64,000 nt of DNA from Vibrio europaeus (GTDB lineage Bacteria; Pseudomonadota; Gammaproteobacteria; Enterobacterales; Vibrionaceae): positions 124,001 through 188,000 of the forward strand of contig NZ_LUAX01000007.1 in the NCBI RefSeq assembly GCF_001695575.1. Direction: 5' to 3'. A program made the translations under genes and the position numbers. Below are positions 37,131-46,772 of this stretch, in pieces (within the stretch, counting starts at the first letter, position 1; the number at the start of each line of letters is the position of its first letter). The notes below the pieces were generated by a model. That model worked only from the letters and a program-made list of their open reading frames with translations. It was not told where the DNA came from and made no database searches.

Positions 37131-38033
37131 CTAAATGAAACTGTGCCTTAACCAATCGAAAAACTTAATTGCCATTGAGTTGGATGGGTTATGGCACAGA
37201 ATATAGTGGCTCGTTTCACAAGGGACCTTCCACTCTCCGACTGTTATCAGCTCGCCCTGCTTTAACTGATCTTCGACCAATACATCTTTAACCAATAAAA
37301 TACCCAAGCCACACACCGCCGCTTCCACCGCAAGAAGCGAGTGGTCAAAATAGAGCTTTGGTTTCACCCAGTCATCACAATAGCCAACTTGATTAAACCA
37401 GTAGTTCCAATTTTCTCTATATCCCGAGGTTGAGATCTTTTCAGCCTCAGCAATATGAGCTAACTCCATCACGTCGTGTTGCTTTAAGTAACTCGGTGAA
37501 GCCGCTAGAACCCAATGTTCATCAGTGAGCTGCTCTGTTAGTTGGCTCTCTTTGGGTAACATGCCGTTGATGATTTCAATATCAGCGGTTTGACTTGTAT
37601 TTGGGTACGGATTGGATGTGGTAGCAACCTTAAGCTCTAAATCTGGGTTGCGACGCTTAAACTCAGCCAATCTAGGAATAAGCCACTGATGACAGAAACT
37701 TTGAGCAATATTGAGGGTGAGTAAGTTCCGCCTCTTACGCTCAAAGAGCTGCTCTGTTCCAACCGACAGTGAATCAAACATCTGTGTTAACAGAGGCAGG
37801 TAATATTGCGCGTCATCCGTGAGTGTCAGCTTAGAGCCACTGCGTTCAAACAGAGTTGCCTCTAAGTAGTGTTCAAGCTGCTTGACCTGTTGGCTCACCG
37901 CAGCGCGAGTGACATTCAATTCTTCAGAGGCCTTGGTCAGGCTTTGCAGCCTCGCGGCAGACTCGAACGCCTTCAACGCATTGAGTGGCGGTAAAAATCG
38001 ATGCGATTGTTGTGTAGAGGCGTTATGAGACAT
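37131..38033 (-). CDS. LysR-family regulator, GcvA-like
   Basis: A 300-residue regulator. The N-terminal HTH (PLNALKAFESAARLQSLTKASEELNVTRAAVSQQVKQLEHYL, in overlapping parts) is of the GcvA/AmpR subgroup; the rest is the substrate-binding domain. It lies 71 bp downstream of the FAD oxidoreductase gene on the same strand and 24 bp from the convergent sdaA. Either amino-acid catabolic gene could be its target; which one is inference. Confidence 0.91.
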   Translation of the reverse strand: MSHNASTQQSHRFLPPLNALKAFESAARLQSLTKASEELNVTRAAVSQQVKQLEHYLEATLFERSGSKLTLTDDAQYYLPLLTQMFDSLSVGTEQLFERKRRNLLTLNIAQSFCHQWLIPRLAEFKRRNPDLELKVATTSNPYPNTSQTADIEIINGMLPKESQLTEQLTDEHWVLAASPSYLKQHDVMELAHIAEAEKISTSGYRENWNYWFNQVGYCDDWVKPKLYFDHSLLAVEAAVCGLGILLVKDVLVEDQLKQGELITVGEWKVPCETSHYILCHNPSNSMAIKFFDWLRHSFI

Positions 38034-38104
38034 AGATCAATTGGCATTAATGAGCGCTTTAATAAGACAAGCGCCCATCTTGCCAACGAAATATGACGAA
38101 GGCG

Positions 38105-39508
38105 TTAAGTCACCTTGTCTGCTTTACCTGCTGCACCAGCAAACTTAGCTAACCATTTATCTAATAGCTTAGGTTTCTCTTCCCTGTCTTCGGCGTCTTC
38201 TTTCCTGCGAACGGCATTTCTCACCATCATCGCTCCCAACCAACGAATCGGCTCTGGCGGAAAATGACCTAATGGGCCTTGTGCTAAACCACATTGTGAC
38301 CAAACGTCTTTTCGTTCTAACACCAGAGAGGTAAGAATCTTGGCTCCAACTCGGGTCTGAGCAACCCCATTTCCTGAGTAGCCGAAGCCATAGAATATGT
38401 TCTTCTGTCCGTCTAAATTGCCAAAGAAAGGTAAGCCTGTCACAGAGCGATCAGAGCCTCCTGTCCAACTGTAGGCAAACTTAGACTGGTTAAGCTCTGG
38501 AAACAGATTCGTAAAAGAGCGCGAGAGCAAATCGACATATTGGCTTTGCTTGTTAAACATTGGCTCAACGCGATTAGCAAACGAGAACTGATTGCCCCCT
38601 TTACCTAACATTAAGCGACCATCTCGCGTATCTCGGTAATAGTGAACAAAGATCCTTGAATCGACGACGGCAGCGCCCTTTTTCAATCCGCTTTGCTCTA
38701 GCTGCTTTTCTACCGGGTCAGTGATCACCATGTCTGATGAGACGACGACAATGCTGCGTTTGAACTGCTTAAAATGCTCTACCATCCAAGCATTTAAGCC
38801 TAACACAACCTTATCTGCGTAGATCTTTCCTTGCGGGGTATGCACCACCGCAGGCTCTCCAAAATCGATCTTCTCCATCGCACTGTTTTCGTATACCTTA
38901 ATTCCAAGCTGAATCGCTACACGACGCAAGCCTCGCACTAGCAATGCCGGTTGCACACTGCCAGCAGCAGGAGAGTAATAACCTTCAAGATGTTGCTTCG
39001 AGCCAGATGAGGAACGGAGATCTTGTTCGGAGCAGACATTCCAACTGTTGCAAGCGAGTTGCTCCAATTGCTCAACGACAGGCTTCATTTGTCCCTGTTG
39101 AGCAGAGTTAGTCGCGGTATAGTAAGTGCCGCTGCGATAAAGATGCGCATCGATATTGTGCGCAAGACAGAATTGCTCAATGTCATACACAGCCTGCTCA
39201 GACTCTTCCACCAGCCATCGCGCCTGCTCTTCACCAAATAGACGCTTGAGCGTTGGGTATTTGGTCGACCATGTCAGCATACAACCACCGTTAGCGCCAG
39301 AAGCACCACTGCCACATAACCCTTTATCTATGACTACGATATCAAGCTGCGGTTGTTGCTGTTTTAGCATAATAGCAGTCCAAAGCCCTGTATAACCTCC
39401 TCCAACGATCGCCACATCGGCTGAAATGTCCGTAGTGAGAGTTTGAGTATCGAGCGGCTGCTCCATTTCTAGCGCTTGTTTGAACCAATAAGATAGATGA
39501 GATGACAT
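38105..39508 (-). CDS. FAD-dependent amine/D-amino acid oxidoreductase (DAO family, PuuB-like)
   Basis: A 467-residue flavoprotein. The FAD dinucleotide fold is ADVAIVGGGYTGLWTAIMLKQ near residue 30, and the second FAD contact is SGASGANGGCMLTW. IFYGFGYSGNGVAQTRVGAKIL at the C-terminus is typical of the glycine/D-amino acid and gamma-glutamylputrescine oxidase group. AAGGAA seven bases upstream of the ATG at 39508 favours this start over one five codons earlier. It probably oxidises a small amine or amino acid. It is not obviously part of the phosphonate locus, 4 kb away. Confidence 0.88.
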   Translation of the reverse strand: MSSHLSYWFKQALEMEQPLDTQTLTTDISADVAIVGGGYTGLWTAIMLKQQQPQLDIVVIDKGLCGSGASGANGGCMLTWSTKYPTLKRLFGEEQARWLVEESEQAVYDIEQFCLAHNIDAHLYRSGTYYTATNSAQQGQMKPVVEQLEQLACNSWNVCSEQDLRSSSGSKQHLEGYYSPAAGSVQPALLVRGLRRVAIQLGIKVYENSAMEKIDFGEPAVVHTPQGKIYADKVVLGLNAWMVEHFKQFKRSIVVVSSDMVITDPVEKQLEQSGLKKGAAVVDSRIFVHYYRDTRDGRLMLGKGGNQFSFANRVEPMFNKQSQYVDLLSRSFTNLFPELNQSKFAYSWTGGSDRSVTGLPFFGNLDGQKNIFYGFGYSGNGVAQTRVGAKILTSLVLERKDVWSQCGLAQGPLGHFPPEPIRWLGAMMVRNAVRRKEDAEDREEKPKLLDKWLAKFAGAAGKADKVT

Positions 39509-39665
39509 GTTAATTTCCTTCATTTTGTCTCTGAAGAAAATGTATCGCGCCTTGATCCAGACGCACAGCGAGGATTTGTTACGCTGAGCGTAAGCTTTAC
39601 TAACGCAAAAGGCGTGGAATTCACCGCGCCTTTATCCTTAGGTCTTTTGAGCTAATTTGAGTGAA

Positions 39666-40790
39666 TTAAATCTTATCGACCATAGCAAAGGTTGCCGTCA
39701 GCATATCGTGACCAAACTTAACACTACGCTCTGGTGACCAACCGTAAAGCGGGTCCGGGTAATCGTTATTATCTTTAAATGGCATCTCAACGGTGTATGA
39801 CAAACACTTGAACTGCTCGCCCACCCAGTTAGATCCAACGGTCAAATTCGCCTTGCCCGGTTCATCTTTATCGTAGCCGTGCTCGTCTTGAAATTCTGGC
39901 GTAACCGTATGAAGCACTTGTTTAAATGCCGTTTCTAGCTTTGCCAAACGCTCATCATAAGATGGAATGCCTTCAGAACCTGCAACAAAGTTGAAAGGAA
40001 TCGCTTCGTCACCATGGATATCTAAGAACATATCAGCACCCGTTTCTAGCATGCGCTCTCGCACCAAATAGACTTCCGGGCTGCGTTCCATAGATGGAGA
40101 CTGCCATTCACGGTTTAGATTCACGCCAATCGCATTGCAGCGTAGATGACCGCGAATCGCGCCATCTGGGTTCATGTTTGGCACAACATAAAGCACTGCA
40201 TTTTCGAGCAACGCACGAGCCGTTGTATCGTCTTCATCCAACAAGCGCTGAATAAAGCCTTCCATAAACCACTCAGCCATGGTTTCACCTGGGTGCTGGC
40301 GAGCGATTAACCAGATCTTCTTCTTACCTTCTTCTGGCTGACCAAACGTCAGTAGGCTCATATCATTGCCATCTAACGTGCTACCCAGTGTTTCAAGTTG
40401 ACAATGATGAGCACTCTGCGCCATGTGAAGCAAATCAAGGTGACGATCATACGTATAAGGCGCAAAGTAAGCGAAATAGATAGAACCACGCTCAGGGATA
40501 ACGTTGAATGTTAACGTATCACCATCAAACTCTGCTGGAATACGGAACCACTCTTCACGGTCGTAAGATGCGACAACATCATAACCGCTCCAACCTTCTG
40601 GGTAGGCCGAGTTCTTTAGATCTAGCAATTGAATAGTATGAGACTGCTCTGCTTGAGTCTCTAGGCGAAAGTGAAACCATTGATAAAACTCTGACTGATT
40701 GTCATTGGGAATCTTGAGTTGAATCTGATCTTTGTTCTCGATGCTTACGACTTCGATGCTGCCACTATCGAAATTACTAAAAATCTTCAT
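39666..40790 (-). CDS. M14-family zinc carboxypeptidase (cytosolic carboxypeptidase-like)
   Basis: A 374-residue metallopeptidase. An N-terminal beta domain (about 1-110) resembles the N domain of cytosolic carboxypeptidases. The zinc site is RQHPGETMAEW (His and Glu) and FLDIHGDE (His), and the catalytic Glu lies in YTVEMPFKDN. NPDGAIRGHLRCNAIGVNLNREWQ is the substrate-binding part. No signal peptide, so cytoplasmic. AAGGAA before the ATG at 40790 decides the start. It is divergent from a POT peptide transporter, suggesting trimming of imported peptides. Confidence 0.92.
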   Translation of the reverse strand: MKIFSNFDSGSIEVVSIENKDQIQLKIPNDNQSEFYQWFHFRLETQAEQSHTIQLLDLKNSAYPEGWSGYDVVASYDREEWFRIPAEFDGDTLTFNVIPERGSIYFAYFAPYTYDRHLDLLHMAQSAHHCQLETLGSTLDGNDMSLLTFGQPEEGKKKIWLIARQHPGETMAEWFMEGFIQRLLDEDDTTARALLENAVLYVVPNMNPDGAIRGHLRCNAIGVNLNREWQSPSMERSPEVYLVRERMLETGADMFLDIHGDEAIPFNFVAGSEGIPSYDERLAKLETAFKQVLHTVTPEFQDEHGYDKDEPGKANLTVGSNWVGEQFKCLSYTVEMPFKDNNDYPDPLYGWSPERSVKFGHDMLTATFAMVDKI

Positions 40791-41067
40791 GCTTACATTC
40801 CTTATACATTTACGTAGCAATGCAGGAGGCTAGCACAGTTCTTAGTAGTTAAAAATCTCTTTACAACACTTTATCGCATGGAATATTTACCAAAAATATC
40901 CCACGCAAACGTTTTGGATCAAACTCATTACAAAAATTTATGCGAAGTTGAGAAAAAATCGTGCATAGAAAAGTAATTCTGCGATAATTGTTTCAATTTA
41001 TAACATAGCACAAATGATAAAATAATCAGATGTTAACTCTGTGTTATATCAACAAAAAGAGAATATT
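40791..41067. promoter_or_regulatory. Divergent promoter region of peptidase and peptide transporter
   Basis: A 277-bp AT-rich intergenic stretch between start codons of two divergent genes. It must contain both promoters. I see no clear long operator or ORF. Confidence 0.5.
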
Positions 41068-42543
41068 ATGTGGAATAAACTCAATAAATCAATGATGTTC
41101 TGCCAAGCGATGTTTGGCCTATCATTCTATGGTGTGATGGTTATACTGACCCGTTTCTTCTTAGAAGATCTAGGGTATAGCGAAGCCGACACCATGATGG
41201 TTGTCGGGGCGTTCTCATCCATCGGCCCACTTTTCGCTATCGCTGGCGGCTTTATTGTCGACAAATTTCTTGGCGCATACCGCTCGCTCACTATTGCTTA
41301 TGGTGCATTCGCTACTGGATACACTTTACTCGTATTGGGCGCGTCAACAACTAACATCCCAATGAGCTTAGCAGGTATCGCACTTGCGAGTTACGCACGT
41401 GGCTTAATGTCTCCTTCTTACCCAAGTCTTTACAAACGTACCTTTACTTCAGAAGAGGACTTCGAGAATGGCTACCCAGTAAACTACTCAGTCAACAACG
41501 TTGGCGCTTTGTTAGGTCAATACCTGTTCCCAATGTTCGTGCTAGTAATCGGTTTCCACGGAAGCTTTACACTATCAGCGGTCATGGCAGCCTTCGCATT
41601 TGCAGTACTTGTTATCTTCAATAAACAACTTGTTGGTGCAGCCGCTGAGATCGATCAAGAGCCAGTCAGCGCTAAAAACTGGGCGGCATTCCTAACAGTT
41701 TCAGTTGCAATGGTTGGCTTAGTGTTCTTCATGTTCTCTAACATGGATATTGGTCAGAACATCGTTTACGCCATCGGTGCCGCTGCGATCTTGTACTTCA
41801 TCTCGTTGATGTTTAAATCAGGCAAGTCAGACGCGCTGAAGATGGGTACCATCCTAATCATGACTGTGCTAACGACATGTTTCTTCGTTTACTACGGTCA
41901 GATGATGACATCAATGACCATGGTAACGATCAATACAATGCGTGGTGATCTATTCAACCTAATCCCAATTGCCCCAGAAGCATCCATGGCAATGAACCCG
42001 CTGTGGTGTATTGTTGCCGGTCCTGTTATTGCTATGACCTTCTCCTCTCTTGAAAAGAAAGGCATCAATTTCTCTACTGCAACTAAGATCGGTTTCGCCT
42101 TTATCTTTACAGCGATTGCGTTTGGTATCCTGACCATGGCGGTGATGAACATCGGTGAAGATGTGGTTATTCGCCCTGAAGTCTTCCTAGCGATTCACTT
42201 CTTCCAAGCATTCGCAGAGGTTATCGTCGGTAGCCTTGTGGTTGCGTTTATCCTTTCGGTTGCCCCTAAGCACATCGAAGGTTTCTCTGTATCACTATTC
42301 TCTGTTGCCATGGCACTAAGTGGTATCGTAGGTGCAGTATTCTCTACCTCTATCGCTCTAGAAAAAGGCCAAGAGATCACGCAAGAGATTGTTCAAACGG
42401 TTTATGGCGACTACTTCCAACTACTGACTGTTCTTGCTGTTGTGATGGTAGCGATTGCTCTGGTTGCGTCTGTGATTATTCGTAAGATGCTAGAAGCGGC
42501 TCGCGCTGATGAACAACCTGAAATGGTTGAAGCGGAAAGCTAA
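41068..42543 (+). CDS. POT-family (proton-dependent) oligopeptide transporter
   Basis: A 491-residue membrane protein with 12-14 helices. It opens with helix 1 FCQAMFGLSFYGVMVILTRFF, resembling the E-x-x-E-R-F/F-Y-G region of POT proteins but with a weaker match, then GPLFAIAGGFIVDKFLGAYRSL (loop 2-3) and NVGALLGQYLFP. It probably carries di- or tripeptides with protons; as key ExxER residues are replaced, other solutes are possible. ATG at 41068 is chosen over the GTG at 41041. A clear terminator follows. Confidence 0.75.
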   Translation: MWNKLNKSMMFCQAMFGLSFYGVMVILTRFFLEDLGYSEADTMMVVGAFSSIGPLFAIAGGFIVDKFLGAYRSLTIAYGAFATGYTLLVLGASTTNIPMSLAGIALASYARGLMSPSYPSLYKRTFTSEEDFENGYPVNYSVNNVGALLGQYLFPMFVLVIGFHGSFTLSAVMAAFAFAVLVIFNKQLVGAAAEIDQEPVSAKNWAAFLTVSVAMVGLVFFMFSNMDIGQNIVYAIGAAAILYFISLMFKSGKSDALKMGTILIMTVLTTCFFVYYGQMMTSMTMVTINTMRGDLFNLIPIAPEASMAMNPLWCIVAGPVIAMTFSSLEKKGINFSTATKIGFAFIFTAIAFGILTMAVMNIGEDVVIRPEVFLAIHFFQAFAEVIVGSLVVAFILSVAPKHIEGFSVSLFSVAMALSGIVGAVFSTSIALEKGQEITQEIVQTVYGDYFQLLTVLAVVMVAIALVASVIIRKMLEAARADEQPEMVEAES

Positions 42544-42566
42544 TCGTCGCCACACTCAAATAAAGT

Positions 42567-42596
42567 AAAAACCCAAGCGTTGAGCTTGGGTTTTTT
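42567..42596 (+). terminator. Intrinsic terminator of the transporter gene
   Basis: AAAAACCCAAGC (42567-42578) pairs with GCTTGGGTTTTT (42584-42595) around GTTGA, with T-run. Confidence 0.9.
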
Positions 42597-42628
42597 ATTA
42601 TTTGCTAGCAAAAACTGAAATAAAAGAA

Positions 42629-42985
42629 TTAGTCTCTATCGCGAGCTCTAAATTCGTAACTGACATTAATTACAGGTTGGAAAGCAATTTCACCTTCACT
42701 GGTAACAATTTCATTCACTGTTACGTGTGAATTTCTCAACTCAAATGAATTAACATCAACAAGGTCATTAGTTGAGTAAGATACCGCTTTACTTAGTTCA
42801 TATGGAGATTTATCGTTAATTTCCATAATCATGGTTTTACCTGCTGCTAATGCTGCTTCTTTTGAACCAACTGCATCGCCATTCATGGTTTCACTTTGGA
42901 TTACGGTGTTGTATGCACCACCTAAACCAGCCAAAGCCACTGAACTAAACAACATGACACTTGCTAAACTCACTACTTTAATCAT
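42629..42985 (-). CDS. Secreted small protein, probably DUF3316
   Basis: A 118-residue protein with a signal peptide (MIKVVSLASVMLFSSVALA, cleaved after about residue 19) and a soluble body of about 99 residues: a helical part SKEAALAAGKTMIMEI and a strand-rich end VINVSYEFRARDRD. It looks like the Vibrio DUF3316 group, from recall. Expected in periplasm or exterior; no activity known. Upstream 362 bp are AT-rich. Confidence 0.8.
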   Translation of the reverse strand: MIKVVSLASVMLFSSVALAGLGGAYNTVIQSETMNGDAVGSKEAALAAGKTMIMEINDKSPYELSKAVSYSTNDLVDVNSFELRNSHVTVNEIVTSEGEIAFQPVINVSYEFRARDRD

Positions 42986-43347
42986 AACTGACTCCTTAGC
43001 TACTTATACTTACTTACCTAATAAATGGTTCTAAAAATCGAGCTTTATTCCGCTGCCCGAGTAACCGAATAGTACGTAATAGAAGACCAGAATGAATTAG
43101 AAATAATTGCACTAGTTATTCGAATAATTTGAAATAAGTGTAATTCGCTTTCTTACATTAAAAGTGGGGTTAAATTGGTTCACAATATGCAGCATAGAAA
43201 AAAGATATTTAACTCAACACTTTATTAGTTCGATTCGAAAACAAAGAAAGAGAGCCGAGATAACACTTTAGAGTGATTCGTTATAATACAAGTGGAAAAT
43301 ATCATATAAATTTAGTGAACTTTTTAACATTAATTGGTCCTTTTCTA
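42986..43347. other. AT-rich intergenic stretch without a gene
   Basis: The region holds the promoter side of the preceding secreted-protein gene and the 3' end of the EamA gene. No ORF, terminator with T-run, or long repeat is evident. Confidence 0.5.
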
Positions 43348-44250
43348 TCAGATGACAGTCAATACCAGTCCAACGAAAATCAAGAAGGTGCCTAAACTTC
43401 GGGTTAGAGCGAAGCGCTCACCCAATAAGATCACACCGAAAATCATACCAAATACAATACTTAGCTGCCTTAGCGCCACAACATAACTGACATTCTCAGT
43501 CATTGTCATCGCATATAGCACCAAGCCATAAGTGGTGGCCATCATAATCCCGGCCATTGCGGAAGGCTTCTTGATGATCCAAGCCTCAGAAAACTCCTTC
43601 CATTGACGTGTTACCAAGACATAAATAGCAATGACTAAGAATATCGTCCAAAACTGGATGCCCAAATAGAAAATCGCTGAATGTAGATTAGAAATAATAG
43701 ATGAGAGCTCAAGGTCAACAATCCCTAACGCCTCTTTATCCAAAATGGAGTAGCCTGTGGTTCCTACCGCAGCAATTACCGCCCAAAGCACGCCAACATT
43801 GAGGTACTCACTAAAACGTAACTCGCGTAAAGAACTCAAAGGCACTAACAGACAGCCAAAGGTGATTAACACGAAGCCTACCCACACAAGCGTGGTTAAT
43901 TGGTATCCCAATAAAGCGGTTCCCACGCCAACCATTAGCACTGGAAGTGCGCGCGCAATAGGATAAATCACGCCAATATCACCATGCTTATAGGCGTTAC
44001 CTAAACCAATCAGATAGATAAACTGAGCGACGCCACTTACGAGCAGCATCCACCAAAACGTTGCTGGAATATTCGTGATACCGACATAATTAAGATACCA
44101 GATTACATAAGGCGCAAGCACAATCGATGCGGCGGCACTGCTAGATAAGAAAAACGCCGTACCCGAAGACTTATTGCTTTTGCTAAGAAGATTCCACCCT
44201 GCGTGCAGAAATGCCGATACGACCACCAAACATATCGCCCATACTGACAT
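43348..44250 (-). CDS. EamA/DMT-family transporter
   Basis: A 300-residue membrane protein with ten helices in two EamA repeats, ending in LGERFALTRSLGTFLIFVGLVLTVI. AAGGA six bases before the second ATG (44250) favours that start. It lies 71 bp downstream of phnR on the same strand, but a terminator lies between, so it may be separate from the phosphonate operon. Substrate unknown; a link with phosphonate degradation products is speculative. Confidence 0.88.
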   Translation of the reverse strand: MSVWAICLVVVSAFLHAGWNLLSKSNKSSGTAFFLSSSAAASIVLAPYVIWYLNYVGITNIPATFWWMLLVSGVAQFIYLIGLGNAYKHGDIGVIYPIARALPVLMVGVGTALLGYQLTTLVWVGFVLITFGCLLVPLSSLRELRFSEYLNVGVLWAVIAAVGTTGYSILDKEALGIVDLELSSIISNLHSAIFYLGIQFWTIFLVIAIYVLVTRQWKEFSEAWIIKKPSAMAGIMMATTYGLVLYAMTMTENVSYVVALRQLSIVFGMIFGVILLGERFALTRSLGTFLIFVGLVLTVI

Positions 44251-44278
44251 AGTCATTCCTTAAACTTGAATAGATAAA

Positions 44279-44307
44279 AGGCTTCTGGTTACTACGCAGA
44301 AGCCTAA
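44279..44307 (-). terminator. Terminator of the phnT-phnUV-phnR operon
   Basis: AGGCTTCTG (near 44279-44288) pairs with CAGAAGCCT (near 44298-44307). On the minus strand the stem ends in TTTTATCT, directly after the phnR stop. Confidence 0.78.
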
Positions 44308-44321
44308 AGAAAAAGATGAGA

Positions 44322-45026
44322 TTAACGTTGAAGCTGAGCTATTGATTCGATACTGATTGCATCATGTCGCCAGTATTCGATATCGCAGTCAATCAACTCG
44401 CCATTTTGATTGTAGTTAACTCGCTCAACGACCATAGCCGGCGTCCCAGACGTCGCTCGCAAAGCTTGAGCAGTCTCACCGAGCAATGTGCTGGTACTAA
44501 TACGGTAGCGAATCTTTTCATAAACAACGCCATAATGTTCACGATAAATATCAGTCAATGACTTCGACAAATCAAAATCGAGAAGATTTGGAAACAACTC
44601 GGGACGAATATAGTTAGTGACATACACCACTGGGCGTTCTTCTAAGTATCGTACTCTATCTACCCGATACACATCAGAAAATGGCTGTAGCCCAAGTAAA
44701 CTAGCCGCTTGTTTATTGGCGAGGATACCTTTTGCTCCAATCAACTCCGTCTTTGGTGTGCGCTGCTGCGATAGTGCCATATTGGTAAAGTTAAGCGTCT
44801 GCGTCGGATCGTACTTAAGCGGCAGAGGCGAGATAAACCAGCCACGCCTGTCTTCTCGGTAGATTCGCCCTTCTGCTTCAAGCAAGGATAGCGCCTCTCT
44901 CAGTGTGACTCTTGTGGTATCAAACGACTCTGCAAGCTTCCTTTCTGCTGGCAATTTCTGCCTTGGCGATAACATGCCTGATTCAATTTGCTCAACAATT
45001 GAATCTTTAATTTTTACGTACTGCAC
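44322..45026 (-). CDS. phnR: GntR/HutC-family regulator of phosphonate use, PhnR
   Basis: A 234-residue regulator. N-terminal winged helix: MLSPRQKLPAERKLAESF then TTRVTLREALSLLEAEG; C-terminal UTRA ligand domain (ERPVVYVTNYIRPELFPNLL and VERVNYNQNGELIDCDIEYWRHD). UTRA regulators of the HutC group respond to small metabolites, here probably 2-aminoethylphosphonate or an intermediate. The GTG start at 45026 has AAGG nearby. It is the last gene of the phnT-phnUV-phnR run. Three 12-bp palindromes in the locus are likely its operators. Confidence 0.88.
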   Translation of the reverse strand: MQYVKIKDSIVEQIESGMLSPRQKLPAERKLAESFDTTRVTLREALSLLEAEGRIYREDRRGWFISPLPLKYDPTQTLNFTNMALSQQRTPKTELIGAKGILANKQAASLLGLQPFSDVYRVDRVRYLEERPVVYVTNYIRPELFPNLLDFDLSKSLTDIYREHYGVVYEKIRYRISTSTLLGETAQALRATSGTPAMVVERVNYNQNGELIDCDIEYWRHDAISIESIAQLQR

Positions 45027-45034
45027 CCTTGTCC

Positions 45035-46762
45035 TTACCTTTTACGCCATGCTTGCGTTTTGTTTTCTAACCATTTGCCTAACGTCATATGTGCTAGCTT
45101 AGCGACAGCAGCAGAAATCATAATCATCACTGCCATCGCTGCGGCTGCACCTGTCTGTCCTGCATCATCCATATTTAACACTGACACAGAAGCAGGGATA
45201 GTTTCCGTAGAGTAGATAAATACTACCGCAGAAGTGGTGGTTAATGCATTAATAAACAAATAGGTAGCGATATCTAGAGTCGCAGGAACGCAAACTGGTA
45301 GCGTTACCTTAAAAAACAGCTTGTACTGAGGTAGCTTTACCGAAGCCGCTGTCGCTTCAATCTCGCTCGGAATTTGCTTGAGCGCGGTTACCGCTGTCAT
45401 ATGACCCACGGTGTAATAGTGAACAACGGTGTTGATAACAAGAAACGCCATGCCGCCATATAAAACGCTTAGTGGGTTGTTGGCATCATTAAAATAGAAG
45501 ATATACCCCAACCCCAATACCATTCCCGGTACAGCCATAGGGACAACACTGAGCATTTGCATAGCTTGTCGAACAGGCGCAAACGCCCGCCCTTTCTCAA
45601 TACAGTACGCTCCAACAAAAATAATGGCTGTACCAATAATGGCTGTCCATGTGGCGAGTGTGAGCGAGTTAAAGTATGGAGACCAACCATAGGTGCTCAT
45701 TTCAGCAAAGTTGTAGTTGTTCAGAGTTAGCGCCTTGTTCCAGGGCCAGAAGGTCACCAATGAGCCATATACTGCCATCCCAAGTACCACAATCACCGCT
45801 GCAGAAATCACCAAACAATAAGTAAAACAGATCCCATCTCTGACTTTACTAGGCTCAGGTTGGTAAGGGACAGAACGAGTATCAAATAGGCTTTTTTGTT
45901 TCTTTTGTACCCAGCGGTCGGCTACAAACGCGAGCAAAGCAGGCATTAACAGTAAAATACTGGTCACCGCACCCATAGAGAAGTTTTGCTGCCCCACAAC
46001 CTGTTTGAAAATATCTGTCGCCAGAACGTTGTAATTCCCGCCGATTACTTTAGGCACACCAAAATCACACACAACCAAAGTGAACACGACAATCAAGGTA
46101 CTGATCAAACCGTACTTAGCAGCAGGAAGAGTGACAACGAAAAAGGTCTTAAATGGTGAGGTTTTAAGCGCACGTGCCGCTTCATACAATCTCGCATCCG
46201 AGGTTCTCAATGAGGTGGTGAGTATCATGAGGGCATGAGGGAAGGTCCAAAAAATAAGACCTAGTGAGATACCCACTAAACCGTAGACTGATTGACCGCC
46301 CAACATCTCTTTAGCAATACCTTGATTACCAAACAAAAAGATAAGACTGATCGCAGGAAGCAGAGAAGGTGCCAAAATAGGAGCTGTCCCTAACATGTGA
46401 AACACGCCTTTCATTGGCATGCACGATCTCGTCAGTGCGTAGGCATAACCAAAAGCGAGTACACCTACAACGGCAGTCACCAAAAGTCCTAATGTAAATG
46501 TGTTGCCAACAGAGTACCAAAGGCTGTCATTGGCAAAATAGGTAGCGAAGTTCTCCAGCCCAACAAATTCGCCACTGTTGTTCTGAACGCTTTTTGTCAG
46601 CATCGCCCATAGGGGCATCACAATCAAAATCGTGAGCGCCGCAAATAGAAATGCCAATAAGCCAAATAGTACTAGGTTATCTTTACTGGCCCTGCGCAAA
46701 AGGGATGAAGGACGCAATGAGCGAGAGTTAACTCCAGAGTTGTACATAGTTCTGCTTTCCAT
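45035..46762 (-). CDS. 2-aminoethylphosphonate ABC transporter permease, fused PhnU-PhnV type
   Basis: A 575-residue inner-membrane protein with about 12 helices. Two permease modules occur in one chain, each with the EAA-like loop: YEAARALKTSPFKTFFVVTLPAAKYG (about residue 205) and IEATAASVKLPQYKLFFKVTLPVCVPA (about 475). In Salmonella these are two genes, phnU and phnV; here they are joined, like FbpB-type iron permeases. ATG at 46762, with AAGG eight bases before it, is preferred to a TTG that would overlap phnT. It works with PhnT and PhnS. Confidence 0.9.
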   Translation of the reverse strand: MESRTMYNSGVNSRSLRPSSLLRRASKDNLVLFGLLAFLFAALTILIVMPLWAMLTKSVQNNSGEFVGLENFATYFANDSLWYSVGNTFTLGLLVTAVVGVLAFGYAYALTRSCMPMKGVFHMLGTAPILAPSLLPAISLIFLFGNQGIAKEMLGGQSVYGLVGISLGLIFWTFPHALMILTTSLRTSDARLYEAARALKTSPFKTFFVVTLPAAKYGLISTLIVVFTLVVCDFGVPKVIGGNYNVLATDIFKQVVGQQNFSMGAVTSILLLMPALLAFVADRWVQKKQKSLFDTRSVPYQPEPSKVRDGICFTYCLVISAAVIVVLGMAVYGSLVTFWPWNKALTLNNYNFAEMSTYGWSPYFNSLTLATWTAIIGTAIIFVGAYCIEKGRAFAPVRQAMQMLSVVPMAVPGMVLGLGYIFYFNDANNPLSVLYGGMAFLVINTVVHYYTVGHMTAVTALKQIPSEIEATAASVKLPQYKLFFKVTLPVCVPATLDIATYLFINALTTTSAVVFIYSTETIPASVSVLNMDDAGQTGAAAAMAVMIMISAAVAKLAHMTLGKWLENKTQAWRKR

Positions 46763-46772
46763 TAGTGATACC

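Noticed and set aside
38105..39508. FAD oxidoreductase as a phosphonate-pathway enzyme
   Set aside because: It resembles PuuB/DAO oxidases, is more than 4 kb from phnR with unrelated genes between, and has no PhnR-like site.
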